Below are positions 54,890 to 64,000 of a DNA stretch of 64,000 bases, piece by piece. Positions within the stretch are counted from its first letter, which is position 1; each line of letters opens with the position of its first letter. Position numbers and translations under genes: made by a program. Below the pieces are notes generated by a model. It made no database searches. It had not been told where the DNA came from and was given only the letters and a program-made list of their open reading frames with translations. This DNA comes from Hemerocallis citrina (Eukaryota; Streptophyta; Magnoliopsida; Asparagales; Asphodelaceae), in NCBI GenBank assembly GCA_017893485.1, contig CM030363.1:114304004-114368003 (forward strand), in the 5' to 3' direction.

Positions 54890-55184
54890 TATTGCAAACT
54901 CCTCCAATATGAGAGAATAGTACTTCATTGATATTTTCTCCATTGCAAAGAGAGGCTTGAGAGAGATAGTTCTTGGTGAGTAGGTTTAATTCCTTATATT
55001 AAGTGAATCAATAACTCCTTGTAATCTCTTCTAGTTGAATATCAGATCTCGATATATTTCCCCCCGATTAAGCGAAAGCTAACCGGGATAAATCCTCGTT
55101 TTGTTTGTATTGGATTGGTGGATCTACTTGCTGGCTCAATTGATTTGTCTCATCTACTTCGACTTCCTCATTTCTATATTTAGT

Positions 55185-58100
55185 TGTAGTGCCCCGAATT
55201 TCTAATATAATATCTTAGAAAATACGTGGCACAATTTCCAGCATCAACTTCAATGTAATAGTACACATAGCCAAAAACACAGATAGTTTTTATTTCAAAC
55301 TTTTGTTACAACGATCATTTACAAACATAGCAGAATACAAAACACCTTGAATTACAAACTTTTATTTTTACAACACTTCTTTTACAAATTTTACACAAAA
55401 GCTCTATTATATCAATTTATCTCAAAACTATCTCAAGCATCCAAACCTCCAAGCTCTAAGCAACAACCTGTAACACATGAGGCTAGAGATGATCCCTAAC
55501 CCCCAAAACTAAAGGGGTCAGCCATAAAGGTATGAGTGACATAAAACAAACAACATAATTAAATCATAATATACTGAGTCATCAACAACATGCATTAACA
55601 ACAATAATAAATGAATGATAAATAACAAGTAAGGCATAAAACATCATGGAATGAATACAACAAGTGAGGCTAGACTAAGTGTGAAGTGTAGGAAAACAGA
55701 AAAACACAAGCATAAAACCAAGTCAAGAAAACACAATCTATATGCTGACTCTCTAATGTATACTTGTCGGATTCTATGCATTCCATAGTACATAGGTCCA
55801 GTGCAAGCCCTTAACGATCTCCACTTTATAGGGATAACCCCTCACTATGCAACTAATCCTACTACGGTGATGGAAAACAAGATCCAGAATACTCCGCGAA
55901 TAGGCACCACATCCCTCGACGGGCAAGCATCATGTAAGATAGCTCAAAAACAACCAGAGAATCATCTCCCAAACCCGTGTACCCCACGAATAGACTTGCA
56001 AAGCCCTCGACGTGCAGATACACCAGGTACATTCCGTGAATAGGCCTGCCGACCCTCGACACGCGAATGCACCCTGCATGCTCCGTGAATAGGCCTGCAG
56101 ATTCTCGACACGCGAACACACAAATGTCCTCTCGAGACAGAACAACAACAGTCCTGGAACGCATCTGTTGGACTAACAAAACCATGAGCCTATACTTACG
56201 TTTCCCAAGTTCCATCACATCCCCACTAGTGCCTGTCCTTAAGTTGATTATTATTAAACCACCAAAAATCCTCATCTCTAGAGTTAGTGTATCCTGCCGG
56301 ACTTAAATACTCAACATCAACTAAACCAAAAACCCCCAGGTCTAACTCAACAAATCTCAACTGCCGGTTTACAGGACTCCCACTCAACCCTCTAGAGATC
56401 TCAACAAGACCAAAACTCACTAATCCATCGTCAAAACGATCAAAGGGAGAAACCTCTCCAATTAACAAAAATCCAAATCTTTATAAATTTCCAGAATCCA
56501 AATCCAATAATAAAATATCTTGAAAACATATGTTCTGTAGAAACAATATTATTGGAATAGTAAATTATAGATCCAAAAATATTTAAGGAATCAATCGTTT
56601 AAAGAACATCTGGAAAATTCAAGAAAAGCATCAGAACCAGTCGACTGCAAAAGGTCATCAGTCGACTGTCCAGAGAAAAAAACTAACATCTTTAAGAAAA
56701 TAAAATCTAAGTATTTACAGTCGGCTGTAAATCTCACCAGTCGACTGTACAGAGAGAAATCCAGTAATTTTAGGAAAAATAAGTCTAAGTATAGCAGTCA
56801 ACTGAAAAGGTATAGGTCGACTGTCAAGAGAGAAAAATTACAATAACTTCGAGAAAATAATCTGAGTGATACCAGTCAACTATCCAGAATCAAATTTCAA
56901 GAATACTATTGAAAACAGCAGCCGGGTCGTGCCAATCGACTGAGAAGTCATACTAGTCGACTGTCGACCTACAGATTGCATACTTTTGGTTGTACAAAAT
57001 TCAACCGATACAAAGATTTACTTTACCAAACAAAATCTCTAAAAGTATATTTCTGATACGATCAAATACAACTTATAGGATATACAAAGTTCCATAAAAA
57101 CCAATCATAACCACTTGGATTGATAAAAATAGCTTTTTGATAAATTCCCTCAAAACGAAACATGAATGTGTGCATATATCAAAACTAGAGTTTTTAATAA
57201 TAATTCATACATCAAAATAAGTTTGTTTTATATTCCAAACCATATCAATACCAAAATATTCAGATTTAAACTTAGCATTTGAGAAATCCAAATTCGAACA
57301 ACATCTTTCACAAAATCACAAATTCCCAAATTAAATCCAAAATGTATAAATCCCCAAATTTAATCATCATAACTCAAATTCTCAAAACATGGTCCTCTAA
57401 ACCATTATTCATTCTCAAAATTTCTCAACTCAATCTCAACTATTCTCTATAGTTGATTCATGAACAAAAACAAATTTATCCTTAACATGGCCAAGTTGTA
57501 TTCATCCAACTCACCAATAGTCCAAAAATCTCATCTTTAATTAATTAATGCATAACACCCCTCATACTCAATCAAATCATTAATCCAAAAGAAAAAGTCT
57601 ACCCACAATTTATATTAGGTTCTCCAACAAATCTAAAATCATTCACATGCAAATATCTAGGGTTCTTCTCAAAGATCCAAATTTTCATCCATCAAACATA
57701 CCTATTCATACCAAACCCTACCATGCTTTCTAACAAATAGAATTCAACACCCAAGATCCATCATATAACATTCACAAAATAAAAGAAGACAACAAATCAC
57801 TCACATACAGCATTCAAAGAACAAACAAAAATAAAACAACAAACAATTTACATCATTCACATCAAATGAAGAAATCCAATTGAATAAGCAAAACCCTTCC
57901 TTGCGAAGTCCATGATCTTCTCTTTCAATCACCAAGAAAATAAAAATAGTAATAATCCTTGTGTTGTGCAGCGAAAGACGGCTGCACTTCACCTTTTATA
58001 TAGCCAGAAATGAAGAATTAGGGTTTTAAAATCTCATTTGCAAAATAGTCCTTTAACAAATTATTACTTTACATATATAAACCTTTCATAGTTAAAATAA

Positions 58101-58790
58101 GTTAAATAAATCAAAACCAAATCAAATCCTTTTACTACTGAGTTTTCCAGCCATCCAGCACAGCCCAGCAATAAAAACAATTCGGATTTTGTACTCAGGG
58201 TGGCAATTTTGCACAAAAGCCCTTCTTTTTGTAATATTTGCATATACATCATAAAATATTCGTAAAAATCCATAAAATTCAGAAATAATATCTAATAATA
58301 CATATTATATTTTCCAATAAAAATATCTGAATTTTACTTTCCAGAAAAATATTTGCACAAGATTCAACATAAATTCCATATTTGCAAAAACACCATATTT
58401 GTTTAAATCTTCACCAAATCGACTCTAAATAATATTTAAAATTTATTTTAATTTCAATGATGACCATGGAAAGCCCAAAAATCAGTAAAAACGAATTTTC
58501 ATTATTTATTTGAGATCCAAACGACTTTTTACATAAAAACCCCTCTCTTTCGAGGTATTTATAAAAATAGTTTCTTTACTCAGAAAAATCCCAAAATTTA
58601 GAATATACTCCATTATAAGTAGGAGAATTTATTAAAAATATAAATTTGGATATTTACATCAAAAATATTTGCACGTATTTTGCACGTGTAAAAGATAAAT
58701 CTTTAGAAAAATATTTATTAAATCTCCAGAAAATTATTTTAATTTATTTTCTAATCTCAAAAATAGTATTTAAAAATACAGGGTACTACA
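55185..58790 (-). mobile_element. Solo LTR of about 3.6 kb
   Basis: Starts TGTAGTGCCCCGAA and ends GGGTACTACA on +, flanked by TTAGT on both sides (55,180-55,184; 58,791-58,795). No coding region or second LTR. Read on the minus strand it starts TGTAGTACCCTG and ends CGGGGCACTACA, similar in layout to the solo LTR at 23,347, so probably the same long-LTR group. It lies in the left LTR of the Copia element. Confidence 0.78.
56640..56968. repeat. Array of paired GTCGAC-type palindromes
   Basis: Boxes (GTCGAC or one-base variants) start at 56,640/56,661, 56,720/56,740, 56,797/56,816, 56,875, and 56,935/56,956, with one more at 56,963. Most are CAGTCGACTG palindromes. Within pairs the spacing is 19-21 bases; pairs repeat about every 78-80 bases. 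Confidence 0.8.
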
Positions 58791-58944
58791 TTAGTTCCGC
58801 TGCGACAACAGGCATTCGGTGATGCCCCAATCCCAACAACTGGCATCAAAGCTTCATGTTGCCGAGTCCCTTGGTTAAGATGACAGGTCACAGTAGATCA
58901 AGCAGTTCAATGGAAAGATCAATTTTAATCTTTGAAAGGTTGAC

Positions 58945-60180
58945 ATGTATGATGTCCTTTCTCAAGAACATTTGCAGTTAGCCGTTAAGAAGAAAGAAAA
59001 GCCAACTGATATGAAGGAGGATGTTTGGGAAGATATTCGTGAAAGAGCCATAAGTCTGATCCGATTATCATTAGTGGACGAGGTCAAGTGCATATTTCTT
59101 GAAGAAACTGATGCGGCGAGTTTGTGAGAAAAATTCATAGCTAACTACTCTGGTTCGTCATTATTAAATCGGATGCATTGGAAGAGGAAGTTATTCCGTT
59201 TGTCAATGAAGGAAGATAACGATCTCCAAAACCACATCACAAAGTTCAATAAGGTTCTATCTGAACTCAAGACGATAAACACGGATGTGTGTGAGGATGA
59301 TAAAGCTTTCAACCTGATATATTCACTGTCGGATTCCTACAAGCTTTTGATCACTACCATCCTACATGGTAGATCTGCCAAGGAGAGTATTTCGGTAGAT
59401 GGTGTAATCAAAGTATTGAAGAAAAATTAACTTAGGAAGGAGACCCATAAATCATCGTCTACTTCAAGTTGTCTAGTAGTGGAAGGTTCTTTAGGGGGAA
59501 GACGAAGTGCCATGCAAAAGGATTCGATTCTTTACCGATATTGCAAGATGCCAAAACATATCAAGAAAGACTGTTATAAATTGCAGAATCAGGAGAGCGC
59601 TAAGAATGGGAGTTCAGGTGCTAATGTGGTTAGTGCCTTTGATTCAGGTGATTCGTGTCTTCTTATTACAAATTCTTTAGAAGTGGATTCTAGTTGGTTT
59701 CTTGAATCAGGGAGTTCTTCTCATATTTGCTCCGAGATGAAGTTGTTTTCTACTTATAAGTCTACTACAGGGCATTGTGTAAGAACATGATCTGGAGAGA
59801 TTTGTGAAGTAGTAGGTGAGAGAACAGTTGAGTTGAAGATATCAGGTCTAAACATATTCACTTTAAGAGATGTTTTTCATATTCCTCTACTAAAACAGAA
59901 TCTGATTTCCTTGGGAACTCTTGATGCACGGAGTTGTAGGTACACAGTTCGAGGTGGAGTTCTATCTATTTTTTAGGGTCGTCGTAAGGTGATTAGAGGT
60001 ATGAGAGTTGTTGGGACCAAGCCAAAACAATGTCTACAAGTTTTGAGGAATCCAAAATACTTGCACAAGTGTTTCTCCTTTTCCCGTTATTCCCGCAAGC
60101 TCATTTATTTTACAGCAACTAGCATCATCGAAGCGAGACTACAACGTTCGAATATCATTGGGAGGTGGAGAGTGTCTTGA
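58945..60180 (+). pseudogene. Copia gag, knuckle and protease, broken
   Basis: Four consecutive frames split by stops (59,127, 59,430, 59,790, about 59,976). Gag blocks are DVWEDIRERAISLIRLSL, FRLSMKEDNDLQNHITKFNK and ELKTINTDVCEDDKAFNLIY. The knuckle is YRYCKMPKHIKKDCYKLQ with its first Cys lost. The protease site reads SSWFLESGSSSHIC, with Glu where the catalytic Asp should be. Then comes RDVFHIPLLKQNLISLGTL of the pre-integrase stretch. After about 60,180 the sequence passes directly to 3' non-coding DNA. Confidence 0.75.
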
Positions 60181-60393
60181 TGTAGGTGGAGTTCGTGCGG
60201 AGGTTGGCAACTCCGTGATTACGCCTACGGATGTGTGCCCTGAAGGGGTATACTGATCAGTGACATTGGATAGAGATTTGTTCAACTAGAAGAAGTTATT
60301 ATTCAAAGTGTTTCTACAAGTGGAGTTCATTAGAGTTTGGAGATGAATAATCACATTATGCGATAACACTCATATGCAATCCAAGGTGAAGTT

Positions 60394-61133
60394 TATTAGG
60401 AATGTTTCTTGAATACTAGTGGTTCATATTAGAAGAAGGTAAGATGAAGCACGAATATCGAAGCGTCAAAGTGAGTAAAAAAAACTTAGCTGCAATAGTG
60501 CAGGCAAAGTTGCGGTCGACTGTCCAAAGTTGCGGTCAACTGCACCCCCGACCGCACACCTGACCACAGTTGCACAGGGTTTAGCCGAGAGGAGGACAGT
60601 CGACCGGTCTTGTTGGACGGTTGACCGACCGTGGCGCTGTGTTCGTTTTGGGCATCGATTTGTTAGTTCATTTCAGCCCAATCTTCAACTCCAAGTAGAT
60701 CATACGGCTCATATTTAGTTACTTCTCCTACAGGTTATATGAGACGACTAAGAATCAAGATTAAACCTAGTATTCTCTCTATTCTTTTATATATATTGTA
60801 AACTCCTCCAATATGAGAGAAGAGTACTTCATTGATATTTTCTCCATTGCAAAGAGAGGCTTGAGAGAGATAGTTCTTGGTGAGTGAGTTTAAATTTCTT
60901 ATATTGAGTAAATTAGTAACTCCTTATAATATCTTCTAGTTGAATATCAGATCTCCTTATATTTCTCTCCGGATTAAGCGAAAGCTAACCGGGATAAATC
61001 TTCGTTGTGTTTGTATTGGATTGGTGGATCTACTTGCTTGCTTAATTGATTTATCTCATCTACTTTGACTTTCTCATTGTTCTATTTAGTTTCGCTGTGA
61101 CAACGGGTGTTCGTTGATATCCCAATCCCAACA
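60394..61133 (+). repeat. Copia right (3') LTR
   Basis: Uninterrupted version of the left LTR, ending CCCAATCCCAACA. It documents the empty sites of the Helitron and of the 3.6-kb solo LTR. Confidence 0.82.
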
Positions 61134-61138
61134 CTATG

Positions 61139-61912
61139 GTGATCCACCTCCCTCGAGTTTAAGTTACATCAGCGGAATAGCAGGCACATCTTCTCAATTA
61201 TTCGTAGCAGTACGTGTTCGTTTTTTAAATTGAAAGGAGGTTGCAGAAAGGCAACAAATGGTGACAAACAACCAGCCATAAAAATTGAAAGGGCAGCTCG
61301 GTGCCTCATTTTGGTATTTAGTTTGTGTAACAGCAAATAAGAACATGAAGTTGCAGCATGAAATTCCAACAAGGCAGTTTTAAATGAAAAAAAAAAATTT
61401 GAAGTTGCTTATATAAGACTGCAACTATCATAGCCGATAAACAATATAGGAGTTACCAAATTCTGGTTTTCAACTATTCCAAATGATAGAATACAAACTT
61501 AGATGCCACTAAATCTCCTCTAAACCCACCAATACACACCTCAAATAAATATAGCGCACACATGCACTATACTCTAGAAAACAATTACAGAATAACCAAA
61601 CTGATATATTAAGATAGTAGCAGGTATGCACGAGTCTGCAAATAATCAGTAAAAATGTCAGTCTTTTTAAGAGTGCATAAGGGGAAAGAATGAGCCTTTA
61701 CAAATCTTCTTTATACACTCAACCTAGGGCTTGAAAATCTCAACTTTACCTCTACAATATAAAATTTTAGCCCCGATACAAAAAAAACACACATTTGCAA
61801 AAAGTAAAAAATAGAACCCTGCGAGTTTCTTTTGTTATTGTCATAGGTGGGTGCCTAATTTGCCAAAATTAGGTACCGCCAAATAAGAAGGAAAAAAAAG
61901 GAGAAATGAAGG
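61139..61912. other. Spacer between two Copia elements
   Basis: Continues the flanking DNA of 53,881-54,225. No gene, inverted repeat or RNA gene was recognised. Confidence 0.35.
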
Positions 61913-62623
61913 ATAACTGTTAGAAAAATTACCGACTGAGGATCTTGCTGAGTTATTCGATGCAATCAACACAAACCACCAAACACATACTAAATCATAC
62001 AAAACACACCAAAGCACACACAAGTTCATCCCGGTTGGGACTTTTGCCTTAATTCGGGGGAGAAGAAACCCGAGATATTATTCAACTAGAGAAGATACAA
62101 GAATATTACAATTCTCACCACGACTTTCTCTCAAACCTCACCAGCAAGTACTAGTTGTTTACAATTGGAGAAACTCTCAAACTCCACCTTCAATGAAGTA
62201 CTCCCTCTCTCTTGGCTCTCAATGGAGGCCAATAACAACAATATATAGAGATCTAGAGAACAATAATTTGATATCTCGTTACAATAGTCGTTAGATGTTC
62301 CTGAAGAGATAACCCTAAGATAAGAATCGTATGATCTGACTTGAAGAGTAAGTTGGGATTCTCACGAATCACCAAGACCCGACCCAAATAATCCATCAGC
62401 GCCGCGTTCGGTTAACCGCACCCTAAGGTCGGTCGACCATCCCCCTCGGGAACTTCTGCATAGTAGGGCGGTCGACCGCACCCCAGAATGGTCGACCACA
62501 ACTTACTGCTGCTACTGTTGCTGACTATTTTCCCTTGCTTCCACTTCGTCGCCGATCGTCTCGATTCCTCCATCGTCTCATCGACTTCTTATCCAACATA
62601 GTATGTAAGACATAAACCCAACA

Positions 62624-63619
62624 ATCTCCACCTTGGATTGCATACTCATGAACCACACCTGTGTGATTTAAAACCTTCTAGACTCTTGTTCTTCTCTTCT
62701 TATAAACAACTCGTTTCGATGGCTTCCTCTGCTACTTGAATCTATCTCCACCTATTTTTCTCCAGCAATATGCCACCCCTCAAGGGCACACTACAGTAGA
62801 TTTAATCATGGAGATGCCACCCTCCACACGAACTCCACTTACCTCAAGACTCTCTCTACATTCTGACGATATTCGAACATCGCAGTCTCGCTCGGATGAT
62901 TCTAGTGACGGAATACTAGATGGTGCTTTAGGAACAAAGGGCTTCAAAACACTTTCGCAAGTTTTTCTGTTCCTCCAACGCTAGAAGAGGTTGTTCTGAC
63001 CCTGCTCAATCCCCCTGTCACCCTTCATCACCTTACGATAACTTTCCCAAACTGACCGAACTTCACCTGGATGTGTGTACTTGCAGTCCATTACATCAAG
63101 AGTTCTCATGGATATAAAGTTACACTTCATCAAAGGAATATACATGTCATCCTCTAGTGTGTATCCCTTTCCGTCTGTTATCTTTGACTAATTTGTTTTC
63201 TCACCCCTTACTTCACAAGTCTTGTCAATCTTTGTTCTCACATAACGACATGAGGTAAACTTGTAAGTAGAAACCATTACTTCACATCTTATCAACCTTC
63301 GTTCTCACACAACGACAAAATGCAAACGTGTAAGTAGAAACCATCTCCCTCTCGAAGCAAATTTAAGAAGAACTAATCGAATCAAAAGAACAACCGAAAA
63401 TCACATCTAAAGGACTTGAAACAAAAACACTATGTAAGCCATCACCTGATTCAGTGGCACTGGATTGGCGCCCTTCTGACTCACCCGCTTGCAACAGTCT
63501 CTCATGTAATGCTCAATTACTTTACACTGGTGGCCACGGACCTTACCTCTACATACACTTTACCTTCCATTCGAATTACAATCCACCTTCAAGCAACTCA
63601 CAGAAGTTGACGCCGATTT
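62624..63619 (-). other. Copia internal region after gag
   Basis: Between gag and the polypurine tract no integrase or reverse transcriptase motif was seen on either strand. It parallels the short non-coding tail of the copy at 60,181-60,393 but is longer. Confidence 0.4.
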
Positions 63620-63991
63620 CTAACTCTCCTTCCTAAGTGCATCCTCCTCCAATCCCTTGATCATACCTACTATAAAAAACTTCTCCTTGGTAGAATTCTC
63701 GTCTAGCACGGTTATCATGTTGGATAGATTCGATGGTGAATATATCAAGTTGAAAACCTTTAGATCATCTACATTGAACGCCCTCAGTTTAGATAACTCC
63801 ATATTGAACTCCACTACATGATATAGAAGAGCGGTACTTTCCTTCATTGGGAAACCCCACAACTTTCTTCGCTGGTACATCTGACCCTGTGATGACGATC
63901 CCAAGTAGTCAGCTCTGAATCTTGCCCAAAGACTTGCCGCGCTTCTCCTATACCTGACTTCACTCGTCGATGAAAACCAAATTAATCCCAA
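63620..63991 (-). pseudogene. Copia gag fragment
   Basis: A 123-codon frame including RSAASLWARFRADYLGSSSQ, WGFPMKESTALLYHVVEFN, LRAFNVDDLKVFNLIYSPSN and TKEKFFIVGMIKGLEEDALR. The same blocks are in the Gag at 59,173-59,430 (FRLSMKEDNDLQNHI, DDKAFNLIYSLSD), so the two elements are relatives. The N-terminus lies beyond the window; the frame ends at a stop before the knuckle. Confidence 0.65.
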
Positions 63992-64000
63992 CGCTTCTGA

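Larger units (their letters stand above)
54226..61133 (+). mobile_element. Non-autonomous Ty1/copia element with nested insertions
   Basis: CTATG flanks both sides (54,221-54,225; 61,134-61,138). The left LTR runs 54,226-58,838 including a Helitron and a solo LTR; without them it is about 736 bp. The right LTR is 60,394-61,133 (740 bp). After the left LTR comes TGGCATCAAAGC (58,841-58,852), a decayed initiator-methionine primer site (TGGTATCAGAGC). The purine tract CCAAGGTGAAGTT precedes the right LTR. The 1.55-kb internal region encodes only gag, a knuckle and the protease/pre-integrase part; integrase, reverse transcriptase and RNase H are absent. First bases of both LTRs are mutated from TG. 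Confidence 0.82.
61918..64000 (-). mobile_element. Copia element, 3' part, related to the one at 54,226
   Basis: The 3' LTR is 61,918-62,623 (TGTTAGAAAAATT ... AAACCCAACA on +). On the minus strand the purine tract CCAAGGTGGAGATTG precedes it. The rest of the element runs out of the window. Gag begins beyond about 63,991 and only 1.4 kb separates it from the LTR, so this copy also lacks integrase and reverse transcriptase. The LTR carries GTCGAC at 62,432, 62,471 and 62,491. Confidence 0.75.

Overview
This window is plant nuclear DNA, almost certainly from a eudicot. The evidence is telo-box promoters, GT-AG introns inside gene relics, Ty3/gypsy elements of Tat and Athila type, Ty1/copia elements, an L1-type LINE, hAT, Harbinger-like and Helitron elements. 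I see no intact host gene. Almost every long open frame belongs to a transposable element (TE), and most are broken.

Layout. 1-4,876: the 3' end of a Tat-type element lies in an intron of a decayed, minus-strand gene for the E2 subunit of the mitochondrial pyruvate dehydrogenase complex. Five exons remain, and the introns hold Helitrons and a Harbinger-like MITE. A second MITE follows at 3,804. 4,877-10,685: a degenerate minus-strand Copia element. 10,686-14,640: an orphan telo-box promoter with a first exon, a Harbinger-like MITE, and a hAT element containing a foldback MITE. 14,640-19,157: a truncated Tat element whose 3' LTR was hit by a hAT that carries four in-frame exons of a phosphatidylserine decarboxylase gene. 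19,760-22,195: short Helitrons, one split by a hAT carrying an INCENP-like exon and also by an inverted Helitron.

22,505-53,880 is one LINE of about 6.3 kb stretched to 31 kb by nested insertions. These are a 3.1-kb solo LTR, a miniature LTR element (TRIM) itself split by a complete 13.9-kb Tat element, and a 6.8-kb deletion-derivative of Athila. Each insertion is flanked by a target-site duplication, so the order can be read directly. The Tat element carries a spliced antisense gene (aORF) bracketed by related repeats. 54,226-61,133: a non-autonomous Copia element whose left LTR was hit by a Helitron and then a 3.6-kb solo LTR. 61,918 to the end: a related Copia element on the other strand.

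The signal I find least explained is a pair of GTCGAC-centred palindromes with starts 20 (19-22) bp apart. It recurs in the LTRs of three otherwise different LTR retrotransposon lineages here (Athila, the 3.6-kb solo LTR, and two Copia copies), and in the Athila gag gene. The other notable theme is gene-fragment capture: two, possibly three, of the non-autonomous hAT elements carry pieces of host genes with their introns.
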